Source of the DNA: Thermoplasmata archaeon
GTDB lineage: Archaea > Thermoplasmatota > Thermoplasmata > Thermoplasmatales > GCA-001856825
Reading direction: 5' to 3'
Assembly (NCBI GenBank): GCA_021793855.1
Contig: JAJYRY010000044.1
Span: forward strand, 1-7,561
DNA length: 7,561 nt
The notes under the pieces are model-generated. The model was not told the DNA's origin. It did not search any database and saw only the letters and a list, made by a program, of their open reading frames with translations. Shown in pieces: positions 1 through 5,863 of the stretch (positions are counted from its first letter, which is position 1; every line of letters starts with the position of its first letter). The position numbers and the translations under genes are program-made.

Positions 1-704
1 CGGGTAACACGGAGGAAACACTCCATGCAGTAAAGAGAGCAAAGGAGAGGGGGGCGGTGATAAGAGGAATCACATCTGGAGGTAAGCTGGCTGAAATTTT
101 AAACTCCACTGTAATCATACCTAAGGGCTACCAACCCAGATCTGCAGTTGGATATCTTACCATTCCCCTCCTACGAGCGTTTGATCTGTTCGACGACTCT
201 GAAGTTGACATCGCGAAGGAGCACCTGGCGAAAATAGATAGGAATATTGGGACTTGGCAAGAATTTGCAGATGAAATATTTTCGTCGAACAAGATACCTG
301 TAATATTTGGTACTCCAAAATTAGAAGGAGTTGCCTACAGGTGGAAGACGCAATTTAATGAAAATGCCAAGGTACTGGCCTATTCTGCGTCATTTCCTGA
401 ATTGAATCACAACGATACGATGGCCCTAGAGAACACATACAGGAAAGAGGAGTTCTACTTCTTCGTGCTTACTCATAAACAAATCGAAAGGGAGATAGCG
501 GACAGGATCAGGATCACTTCAAAGCTCTGCAAGATTAAAATGGCAAATGTAGAGGGAGACGGAAATACCATTTTCTCTAACATCTTCACCCTTATTCACA
601 AAGGAGATTACATCTCATATTTCCTTGCAAAAAAAAGGAATGTTGATCCCAGGAACGTCTCTATCATAGAGGAGCTCAAGAGAGAATTGAAAGAGAGGAG
701 TTGA
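1..704 (+). CDS. pgi/pmi: Bifunctional phosphoglucose/phosphomannose isomerase, SIS family (5' end cut by window edge)
   Basis: This enzyme interconverts glucose-6-phosphate, fructose-6-phosphate and mannose-6-phosphate in the cytoplasm. The reading frame is open from base 3 to the stop at 702-704 (233 visible residues), so the true start lies outside the window; the GTG at 57 is internal. The first visible residues read GNTEETL, then a stretch ending ITSGGKLAE, the sugar-phosphate-binding signature of archaeal SIS-type isomerases. By spacing against what I recall of the Pyrobaculum aerophilum enzyme, the catalytic Glu is in FNENAK (visible residue 120), the catalytic His in ELNHN (136) and the phosphate-site Arg in QPRSA (46). 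The C-terminus reads VDPRNVSIIEELK, where the family usually has DPTPV. Family assignment is firm; dual specificity is inferred. The next gene has its own TATA box, so co-transcription is unlikely. Confidence 0.9.
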   Translation, partial: GNTEETLHAVKRAKERGAVIRGITSGGKLAEILNSTVIIPKGYQPRSAVGYLTIPLLRAFDLFDDSEVDIAKEHLAKIDRNIGTWQEFADEIFSSNKIPVIFGTPKLEGVAYRWKTQFNENAKVLAYSASFPELNHNDTMALENTYRKEEFYFFVLTHKQIEREIADRIRITSKLCKIKMANVEGDGNTIFSNIFTLIHKGDYISYFLAKKRNVDPRNVSIIEELKRELKERS

Positions 705-765
705 AGCAGTTTCTTTAGAATATACTTCGGATTAGGGTAAAAGTGTATAAACCTGTTTAACGAAA

Positions 766-774
766 TTATAAATA
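766..774 (+). promoter_or_regulatory. TATA box (box A) for the 803 gene
   Basis: The AT-rich stretch TTATAAATA is centred about 33 bases before the ATG at 803. Archaeal transcription normally begins about 25 bases after the box, so the 5' leader would be only a few bases or absent. An ATG at 792 is followed by a stop after four codons and is not the start. A second weaker element (GTATAAAC) lies about 20 bases upstream. Confidence 0.5.
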
Positions 775-802
775 TGTTGTCCATTTAAACCATGAAATCG
801 AG

Positions 803-1156
803 ATGACGGTGATCAAAAGGGAGGAGCTAGTTACTGCCCTAAACGTTATATTCAAACCGTCCGGAATGAATCAGAAGGAAATAGAGGAACTTGCGGATTA
901 CGTACTCAGCTTCTTCGGGTTTGAGGATACCTTAGTCGATAACATACTTTCACAGCAAGACCGGGATGTTTTCTACACTCTCGAAGAAACGGGAATCCTG
1001 TCCACCAGTAGCGAGGATATCACACTTATGAAAGGCAAAACTTGGAGGATCCATTACTGGCACATCAACGACATGAAGATAAAGAACATACTAAGCACAC
1101 AGAAAGAAGGGGAGGAGAACATTTACGACAGGATTTTCAGGGAAGAACTAAAGTAG
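803..1156 (+). CDS. Small conserved archaeal protein, probably DUF6015-like
   Basis: This encodes a 117-residue soluble protein with no signal peptide or membrane segment. It is largely helical in appearance. The middle carries a run of paired hydrophobic and acidic residues (LADYVLSFFGFED, then DRDVFYTLEETGIL, about residues 25-66). The C-terminal half contains GKTWRIHYWHIN (about 78-89). I recall this layout (AEYVL-FFGF, DRDxFYxLExxGxL, GKxWRIxYW) from an uncharacterised Thermoplasmata family, DUF6015, but could not search for it. The LEETGILST...GKTWRI portion resembles the end of a winged-helix domain, which is only a guess. It has its own TATA box and the next gene has another, so it is probably monocistronic. 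ATG 803 is the only sensible start. No function is assigned. Confidence 0.75.
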   Translation: MTVIKREELVTALNVIFKPSGMNQKEIEELADYVLSFFGFEDTLVDNILSQQDRDVFYTLEETGILSTSSEDITLMKGKTWRIHYWHINDMKIKNILSTQKEGEENIYDRIFREELK

Positions 1157-1195
1157 AACTATCTATCTTGAAAAAGGCAAAGTGAAGCGTTAACC

Positions 1196-1203
1196 TATTT
1201 ATA
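1196..1203 (+). promoter_or_regulatory. TATA box for the PNPOx-UbiA fusion gene
   Basis: TATTTATA is centred about 26 bases before the ATG at 1226, which puts the predicted transcription start on or next to the start codon. No Shine-Dalgarno sequence precedes that ATG. Together these suggest a leaderless transcript and support ATG 1226 as the true start, and so the reality of the N-terminal domain. Confidence 0.55.
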
Positions 1204-1225
1204 CGAATTAGACCTTATTGGATCG

Positions 1226-2575
1226 ATGGAAAACGAGGTTCTAAGCCTGCTTAGGAAAGGCAGAACCATGGTCATTTCTACCACGGGGGAAAGCCTCTGG
1301 TCGGCAAAGGTATTCTATGCACTTGAAGGTGGCCTCATTTTCCTCGTAGAAAAGGGAAGTCTAACATTAAAGAATATCCTAAAGAACAATTCGGTGGTAT
1401 TTACAATTGATTTTGATACACCAGATCTATTCATCCAGGGAGTTGGAAAGGTTACAATCCTGGGAGAACCAAAGGAGTTCCACAAGGAGAGGGGAACGCT
1501 GTTATACAAGGTTCCTGAGGATACCCTCTTTGTTAAATCTGGTCACGTTTTGATAGCCAAGCTAGAGCCAGATAACGTGAGGTTCAGCGATTTCCGTGCT
1601 CAGCCAAGAAAGACAGACAATAAGTTCCGCCCGGAGGAAATGACAGAGAAGAAGACGTTTCGCTACTGGAGGGCTCTCCGTCCGTGGTCATTTCAGCAGA
1701 GCGTTACATCGCTGATTTTTGGGGCTCTGATTGCTTTCCAGGTCAGCTTTTCAGTCAGAACTAATTTGTACCTATTGCTGCTTTCTGTCATAGCTTTGAT
1801 ACTGGTGCATGGAGCTTTCAATGCATACAGCGATTACTTTGATTTTGCATTGAAAACAGACAAACCTGAAGGAATGGGATCGGCAGGTGCCAGGGTCCTG
1901 ATAGATAGGCTCATTCCTACCAGTAAATTCCTCTTTTTTACAACGCTTGTGTTTGTGGTGGGTCTGGCGCTTGGTATCTATCTCATAATTTTAAGACCAG
2001 TCATTATACCTTATGTCATAATAGGATTGTTAGCCGGTGTCATTTACGGCCTGCCAAAGTTTGGATGGAAGAGAATTGCGCTAGGCGATCTTGCTGTTTT
2101 CCTAGCTTTCGGCCCAGGCATCTTTCTGGGTTCTCTAGTGCTGCAAGGCGGTCACGTTGGCGTCCCCCAGCTACTCATTTCCTTCTCACTTGGTATGATA
2201 ATAGTTGCAATCCTGCATGGCAATAACTGGAGAGACATGAAGGACGATAAGGAAGCCGGGGTCAAGACCGTCGCACTATATCTGGGGGATAAAGGATCGC
2301 TGATCTATTACGTGTTCCTAATATGGGCATCTTACCCTCTGTTTATAGCAGCTGTTCTTATTGAGCCTAGATTGTTCCCCATTCTGGGCGCTCTTCTGAC
2401 TATCCCATGGGCAGTGAGGTTGACCAGGATTGCTAGAAACGGAAAGAATATGAAGAGGAATCTGCTTGATATGCTCACTGCCAGTTTCACGTCGCTCCAC
2501 ATCTACTTCTCAGTTGCATTCCTGGCAGTCTTTCTTGCGATAATGTATTATTTTCCCTCTATTCCCTTACCGTAG
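1226..2575 (+). CDS. Fusion protein: PNPOx-like split beta-barrel plus MenA-like UbiA prenyltransferase
   Basis: The 449-residue protein has two parts. Residues 1-125 look like a pyridoxamine-5'-phosphate-oxidase-type FMN- or F420-binding barrel (TMVISTT, AKVFYALEGGLIFLVEKGS, LKNILKNNSVVFTID). Residues 139-449 are an integral-membrane UbiA prenyltransferase with about eight or nine hydrophobic helices. The first Asp-rich motif is N199-AYS-D203 with a following TDKPE, close to the MenA pattern NDYxDxxxGSDKPD. The second is NNWRD(337)MKDD(341)KEAG. It is therefore probably 1,4-dihydroxy-2-naphthoate polyprenyltransferase, the membrane step of menaquinone synthesis; other UbiA substrates cannot be excluded. 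The barrel might bind a flavin that acts on a naphthoquinone intermediate, which is inference. Stand-alone MenA is about 300 residues, so the N-terminal 138 residues are extra. The linker contains an in-frame ATG behind GGAGG. Confidence 0.87.
   Translation: MENEVLSLLRKGRTMVISTTGESLWSAKVFYALEGGLIFLVEKGSLTLKNILKNNSVVFTIDFDTPDLFIQGVGKVTILGEPKEFHKERGTLLYKVPEDTLFVKSGHVLIAKLEPDNVRFSDFRAQPRKTDNKFRPEEMTEKKTFRYWRALRPWSFQQSVTSLIFGALIAFQVSFSVRTNLYLLLLSVIALILVHGAFNAYSDYFDFALKTDKPEGMGSAGARVLIDRLIPTSKFLFFTTLVFVVGLALGIYLIILRPVIIPYVIIGLLAGVIYGLPKFGWKRIALGDLAVFLAFGPGIFLGSLVLQGGHVGVPQLLISFSLGMIIVAILHGNNWRDMKDDKEAGVKTVALYLGDKGSLIYYVFLIWASYPLFIAAVLIEPRLFPILGALLTIPWAVRLTRIARNGKNMKRNLLDMLTASFTSLHIYFSVAFLAVFLAIMYYFPSIPLP
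1633..1642 (+). promoter_or_regulatory. Possible internal ribosome-binding site and start at the domain junction
   Basis: GGAGG (1633-1637) is followed after two bases by ATG (1640-1642), in frame at codon 139 of the fusion gene. This is exactly where the flavin-type domain ends and the prenyltransferase begins. The two-base spacing is shorter than the usual 5-8, so initiation here is uncertain. If used, it would produce a free UbiA protein of about 311 residues, the normal MenA length. Confidence 0.25.
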
Positions 2576-2576
2576 C

Positions 2577-2587
2577 TGTTTTTCTTT
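2577..2587 (+). terminator. T-rich stretch after the fusion gene
   Basis: The 15-base gap between two convergent stop codons is mostly T on the plus strand (TGTTTTTCTTT). Archaeal RNA polymerase terminates at oligo-T without needing a hairpin, so this is a candidate terminator for the upstream gene. The facing transcript would have to read into this gene or stop inside it. Confidence 0.35.
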
Positions 2588-2590
2588 GAC

Positions 2591-3160
2591 CTAGCGTGTC
2601 CTTTGTTCCCTTACTTCGCTAACGAGGTTCTTCAATAGCTCGATCATAAACTTCTCAGAATTCTCGTCCTGAAATTCTCCCTTCTCATTGATCTTCTTAT
2701 CCACAGAATTTATGATAACCTCAGGCCTGTTTATGATTCTTGAATCAAGGAAGACAAATGATTGCCTAAGGTGGTACTGCGCTCTAGAACCACCCATCAT
2801 TCCGGTGGATGAACTCATGATGGCCCCAATTTTCTTTGCAAATACGTTGTTTGGTACAGATGCCCAGTCTATTGCATTCTTCAAAAATCCAGGGACAGAA
2901 TAATTGTATTCTGGCGTAACTATGAGAAAACCGTCCGATTCCTCAATCAATTTCTTGAACTTTACCACAGACTCATCAGGTTCCTTTGCAAAGTCTGCAT
3001 TGAATACTGGAATTTTCGAAATGTCTGCCATAACCAACTTTGAGCCCACGGGCATCAAGGTCGCAGCTCTCTCCATTACTTTCCTGCTGAATGAGCCTTT
3101 TCTAAGACTTCCTCCAAAACCGGCAATTACTATATTTCCTTCATCTTTCATAAACAGCAT
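2591..3160 (-). CDS. NAD(P)H-dependent FMN reductase (flavodoxin-like fold)
   Basis: A cytoplasmic flavoprotein of 189 residues, the usual size for the FMN_red family (azoreductase, chromate reductase and SsuE-like enzymes). It reduces FMN or flavin-dependent acceptors such as quinones, azo compounds or metal ions, using NAD(P)H. The phosphate-binding loop is GSLRKGSFSR (residues 17-26). The isoalloxazine contact motif is TPEYNYSVPGFLKNAIDW (82-99), and a third flavin loop is SSTGMMGGSRAQYHLRQ (117-133). The start is ambiguous: ATG at 3160 and ATG at 3151 (Met4) are both in frame, and the conserved core begins after both. It converges with the prenyltransferase fusion gene and diverges from the aldo/keto reductase gene. 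The physiological acceptor is unknown; quinone reduction would fit the neighbouring gene but is inference. Confidence 0.88.
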   Translation of the reverse strand: MLFMKDEGNIVIAGFGGSLRKGSFSRKVMERAATLMPVGSKLVMADISKIPVFNADFAKEPDESVVKFKKLIEESDGFLIVTPEYNYSVPGFLKNAIDWASVPNNVFAKKIGAIMSSSTGMMGGSRAQYHLRQSFVFLDSRIINRPEVIINSVDKKINEKGEFQDENSEKFMIELLKNLVSEVREQRTR

Positions 3161-3170
3161 ATTTTAGCAT

Positions 3171-3180
3171 TATAGTTAAG
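3171..3180 (-). promoter_or_regulatory. Weak TATA-like element for the FMN reductase
   Basis: On the minus strand this reads CTTAACTATA, about 16 bases before the ATG at 3160 and about 25 before the ATG at 3151. The spacing would suit leaderless initiation at the second methionine. The match to an archaeal TATA box is poor, so the call is tentative. Confidence 0.25.
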
Positions 3181-3263
3181 CTTCACCCAATATCTTTGGA
3201 AAATTCACGCAATCTGGCATCTCTTCTCATTCATTAAGAATTGTTGCTCTTGACCAAACCAAA

Positions 3264-3273
3264 CTAATTAATT
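3264..3273 (+). promoter_or_regulatory. TATA-like box for the aldo/keto reductase
   Basis: CTAATTAATT is centred about 25 bases before ATG 3294 and is preceded by an A-rich stretch (CCAAACCAAA) that could act as a TFB recognition element. The distance predicts transcription starting at or very near the start codon. Confidence 0.4.
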
Positions 3274-3293
3274 GAAGTAATAATGTAATTACC

Positions 3294-4100
3294 ATGGATA
3301 GCGATTTCCCGAAAATAGAATATAAATTCATTGGAAATACGGGTGAGAAGGTATCTGAAATTGGACTTGGAACTTATGGAATAACGGACTACAAGAAGGG
3401 AGAGGAAGCATTTGCATATGCAATAGAGAGAGGCATTGACCTGATAGATACTGCAGAAATCTACAACACAGAAGATTTTGTAGGCAGAATAATCAAAAGA
3501 TTTGGGAGGGAGAAACTTTTCATAATCACAAAAGTGTGGCCAAAAAATATAGTGTCAAAGGATAGCACAATCAAAGCTGCTAAGGGATCATTGACGAGGC
3601 TTGGAACAAGTTATGTGGACCTCATCCTGATACACTGGCCACACAGAACTATGAGTATTAAGGAACAAGTGAAGAATATAGAGGCTGTCCAGAAGGAAGG
3701 GTTGTCGAGGTTTATAGGTGTTAGTAATTTCTCCGTTCAGCAGTTAGAAGAGGCAAGGCATTCCACTACATCCACGGAGATCGTGTGCAACCAGGTAAAA
3801 TACAATCTCGGTGAAAGGGGAATAGAAAATGATGTTCTTCCTTACTGCAGGGAAAAAGGACTTTCTGTTATAGCTTATACACCCATTAGCAAAGGTGAGG
3901 CTTCAAGAGATTCTGTATTCAGGCAAGTTGTGAGTGGAAGCGGAAAGACTGCCATTCAGGTCTCGCTAAATTTCCTTCTAAGCCACAAAGAAGTCATTCC
4001 CATACCAAAGACTGAAAGACTTGAACACATGAAAGAAATTATGGGGTCTTTAGGCTGGAAACTTGAAGAAAAGCAAATTGCACTGCTAAGCAAGAAATAG
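3294..4100 (+). CDS. Aldo/keto reductase
   Basis: A soluble NAD(P)H-dependent oxidoreductase of 268 residues with a TIM-barrel fold, reducing aldehydes or ketones to alcohols. The complete catalytic tetrad is visible: Asp52 and Tyr57 (IDTAEIYN), Lys80 (IITKVWP) and His114 (ILIHWPH). Further signatures are GLGTYG near residue 24, GVSNF (142-146), CNQVKYN (165-171) and the nicotinamide-phosphate-binding IPIPKTER (235-242, with Lys239 and Arg242). The length matches bacterial and archaeal diketogluconate-reductase-like members. The substrate cannot be read from sequence. It is divergent from the FMN reductase across 133 bases, so the two could share regulation. ATG 3294 fits the promoter spacing. 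Confidence 0.92.
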   Translation: MDSDFPKIEYKFIGNTGEKVSEIGLGTYGITDYKKGEEAFAYAIERGIDLIDTAEIYNTEDFVGRIIKRFGREKLFIITKVWPKNIVSKDSTIKAAKGSLTRLGTSYVDLILIHWPHRTMSIKEQVKNIEAVQKEGLSRFIGVSNFSVQQLEEARHSTTSTEIVCNQVKYNLGERGIENDVLPYCREKGLSVIAYTPISKGEASRDSVFRQVVSGSGKTAIQVSLNFLLSHKEVIPIPKTERLEHMKEIMGSLGWKLEEKQIALLSKK

Positions 4101-4264
4101 ATACGTTTCAGCAGGTCTTTAACGAACTAACTAAAAGGAATGGCTGGTCAGGCACCCGTTCTCGTTTGTCACAAGAAGTAAATGAACTCAACATCTATGA
4201 AACAAGTGTTTAATCCTTTCTAACTTCCAGCATTATTTATGCTTTTCGAAACTTGAGAAACCAC

Positions 4265-4280
4265 TATATATATAAAATAA
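4265..4280 (+). promoter_or_regulatory. Extended TATATATATA stretch, possible distal promoter
   Basis: A 16-base A/T-only run (alternating TATA followed by AAATAA) lies 60-75 bases before the Lrp-like gene. If it acts as a TATA box, transcription would start near 4296 and give a leader of about 44 bases. It may instead be an AT-rich regulator-binding tract, since Lrp-family proteins often bind such DNA near their own promoters. Confidence 0.3.
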
Positions 4281-4307
4281 AGAAATTGTCCTTCTTATTG
4301 TATATCA

Positions 4308-4316
4308 TTTTATATG
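4308..4316 (+). promoter_or_regulatory. TATA box for the Lrp/AsnC-like regulator
   Basis: TTTTATATG is centred about 28 bases before ATG 4340, the expected distance for leaderless transcription from the start codon. No Shine-Dalgarno sequence is present between it and the ATG. Confidence 0.45.
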
Positions 4317-4339
4317 CTATGACGTATTTTTGAAGCAAA

Positions 4340-4813
4340 ATGTCGATTAATCTTTATGCGGATTCTCTTGATAAGATTGATCTTAGGATTGTAGAGCTTC
4401 TAAGCATGGATGGGCGAATCACGGACACTGAAATCGCCAAAGAAGTCGGTCTTAGCAAGACAAGCGTGAGGCTTAGGAAATTGAAACTCATCAAATCTGA
4501 AAAAATTAAGATACTGGGAATACCAATTTTACAGAATTTGAATCTGGTGTATGCTGACATCATGATAAAGTTCCTAGTTAACACTTCCCAGAGCGAGATA
4601 GATAGCTTTGTGAAGTCTCTTCTAAAGGAGGATCGTGTCTATGAGGTTAACAGGTACCTGTACAAATACGATCTAGATGTGGAGGTTTATCACTCAAACT
4701 TTGCACTACTGAAATCTTACATACAGGAACTTTTCAAAGACATAAAAATCATTGAATTCTATGACATATTCCCAGTGCTGCAAACGTACAAGGGTTTCGG
4801 GGTAATACTTTAA
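4340..4813 (+). CDS. Lrp/AsnC family transcriptional regulator
   Basis: A 157-residue DNA-binding protein of the usual feast/famine regulator size. The N-terminal AsnC-type HTH is clear: LDKIDLRIVELLSMDGRITD (10-29), helix TEIAKEVG (30-37) and recognition helix LSKTSVRLRKLK (38-49). The C-terminal half (about 65-157) has the alternating strand/helix pattern of a ligand-binding RAM domain but is divergent. The usual R-x-x-x-L-x-x-x-G-V/I wing after the recognition helix is replaced by the Lys-rich LIKSEKIKILG. The protein probably forms dimers or octamers that sense an amino acid or other small molecule. It stands alone, with its own AT-rich upstream region, which suggests autoregulation (inference). 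Its targets, possibly the adjacent aldo/keto reductase, are unknown. Confidence 0.85.
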   Translation: MSINLYADSLDKIDLRIVELLSMDGRITDTEIAKEVGLSKTSVRLRKLKLIKSEKIKILGIPILQNLNLVYADIMIKFLVNTSQSEIDSFVKSLLKEDRVYEVNRYLYKYDLDVEVYHSNFALLKSYIQELFKDIKIIEFYDIFPVLQTYKGFGVIL

Positions 4814-4872
4814 GTGGAAAACTTTCCCTCAATGTATGATTTTCATATTATCTCTCTGAGGTTACAGATACT

Positions 4873-4893
4873 GATAAGACTTTAAATCTTATC
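4873..4893. repeat. Near-perfect palindrome GATAAGA-N7-TCTTATC
   Basis: GATAAGA (4873-4879) and TCTTATC (4887-4893) are perfect inverted repeats around CTTTAAA. Removing the single C at 4880 would make the element a perfect 20-base palindrome centred in TTTAAA. It starts 59 bases after the stop of the Lrp-like gene. It could be a dimeric regulator operator, or an RNA hairpin that stabilises or ends the Lrp mRNA. Confidence 0.5.
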
Positions 4894-5070
4894 TGAACAC
4901 ATCTAGACAGAGGATTGGGAGATTAATTAAAAGGAAGGAGTTGGGGATGTTACTTAAATCTTGGATACAGAAATTTTTGCCCTTTATCATGAATAGAAAA
5001 TGCTATGGTCAATTTTAGAATGGATTTGCAAAAGCAGCAATGGATTCTCATAGCAAGGAGCCCACGAGTT

Positions 5071-5076
5071 AAAAAA
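5071..5076 (-). terminator. Oligo-T terminator of the HTH_10 regulator
   Basis: On the minus strand a run of six T residues occurs about 35 bases after the stop codon of the regulator. It is flanked by a 6-base inverted repeat, AGTTAA (5067-5072) and TTAACT (5093-5098). Oligo-T is sufficient for archaeal termination; the weak stem may be incidental. Confidence 0.4.
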
Positions 5077-5111
5077 GGATGCACATTACTTCTTAACTTC
5101 TACTTTCTCCC

Positions 5112-5804
5112 TTATTCTACCTTGGAATGAATGTATAGAGTAAGGTAAGGCTCAATAGACTGAATCAACTTGTTCTTTGCCTTGTTAACATGTTCCTGCA
5201 TTGTTGACTTGGTCAGCCCGTGTTTCTTAGCTAGTTCTTCGATCTTGACTTTCTTTGGTGAAGAAAACATCCCACTTCCAATTGCTTCCCTCAAATATTT
5301 TGCCTGTTTGAGTGAAAGAGTACCTAGCAGTTCCTTAAGGGAAATCCGGTAAACGTCCCTAAGGGATTCCGGTTCAATCTTCTTTTTCCTAACGATATGA
5401 ACCTCTCCATTTGCTGACGCCCTTTTGAAGAATTTTTCCAATTCTGAATCAGAAAATGATATAAGTCTAAGCCTCTCCCTTCCATCCTTGTATATAGCAG
5501 GAGCCTCCCAGAGAAGATTCATCGATTCGGCAAGCCTTATGGTGGAATTGACAACATTACATCTACAGGATATTGCAGTTGATGAATGATTTTCAGAAGA
5601 ATCTTCGGTCACTACGTAACTGTGGATTTTCTGCGTTGTAATTTTCAAGCTCCTCGCTGCCTTCTGAACACGTTCCTTGGGCTCATACATCTCTACATAA
5701 TCAACTACAGAACTGCACCACCTGAAGATTGTCAGATCAGGGAACTCCTGAGACAAGAGAGTGAAGGGCGTTGCGTTCTTCAACTCTAATTCTATTTCTT
5801 CCAT
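5112..5804 (-). CDS. HTH_10 (bacterio-opsin activator type) transcriptional regulator
   Basis: A 230-residue protein whose C-terminus (about 163-216) is a clear HTH_10 domain: LSLKQAKYLREAI, a G-M-F turn, PKKVKIEELAKKHGLTKSTMQEHVNKA. This is the pattern of Bat-like regulators found in haloarchaea and Thermoplasmata. Residues 1-150 form a separate, mixed alpha/beta region with FPDLTIFRWCSSVVDYVEMYEP (21-42) and a CRC pair (Cys80, Cys82). That part is probably the sensory domain and I cannot name it. The frame is open upstream to 5981, but ATG 5804 is preferred for two reasons: the extra 59 residues look non-native and would overlap the divergent gene at 5864, and a TATA-like box sits 26 bases before 5804. 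The divergent small gene is a plausible target. Confidence 0.82.
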   Translation of the reverse strand: MEEIELELKNATPFTLLSQEFPDLTIFRWCSSVVDYVEMYEPKERVQKAARSLKITTQKIHSYVVTEDSSENHSSTAISCRCNVVNSTIRLAESMNLLWEAPAIYKDGRERLRLISFSDSELEKFFKRASANGEVHIVRKKKIEPESLRDVYRISLKELLGTLSLKQAKYLREAIGSGMFSSPKKVKIEELAKKHGLTKSTMQEHVNKAKNKLIQSIEPYLTLYIHSKVE

Positions 5805-5825
5805 GTACCGGTCAGGAACGGTATC

Positions 5826-5835
5826 AACTATATTA
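5826..5835. promoter_or_regulatory. TATA-like element shared by the divergent pair
   Basis: AACTATATTA on the plus strand reads TAATATAGTT on the minus strand, and both orientations resemble an archaeal TATA box. Its centre is 26 bases from the minus-strand ATG (5804) and 33 bases from the plus-strand ATG (5864). No other good TATA candidate lies in the 59-base gap, so both genes may use it or its immediate surroundings. Confidence 0.4.
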
Positions 5836-5863
5836 CTGTTACTTCGATAACCTTTTGATAAAA

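Larger units (their letters stand above)
4814..5111. other. Intergenic space between two convergent genes
   Basis: These 298 bases separate the 3' ends of the Lrp-like gene (plus) and the HTH_10 regulator (minus). I found no reading frame with protein-like content on either strand; the longest ATG-initiated plus-strand candidate around 4989 is only nine codons. The space contains a nearly perfect palindrome at 4873-4893, a TTAATTAA-type AT stretch near 4923, and an oligo-A/T tract serving the minus-strand gene. It is long for an archaeal convergent junction, so a small RNA is possible but unsupported. Confidence 0.4.

Noticed and set aside
57..704. GTG at 57 as the start of the first gene
   Set aside because: The frame continues upstream to the window edge and encodes the conserved GNTEETL and helix leading into ITSGGKLAE, so the gene begins outside the window.
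2688..3167. Open frames antisense to the FMN reductase
   Set aside because: The minus-strand gene has all family motifs; the plus-strand frames are its shadow and show no recognisable content.
4064..4213. Open frame after the aldo/keto reductase, ending NELNIYETSV, as a frameshifted C-terminus or small gene
   Set aside because: The reductase already ends at the normal family position, and the frame has no start codon context or recognisable motif. Its protein-like look may be chance.
5771..5863. N-terminal extension of the 86-residue gene to 5771
   Set aside because: It would run antisense through the start of the regulator and adds Tyr/Cys-rich sequence with no protein-like pattern; ATG 5864 starts a well-formed first strand.
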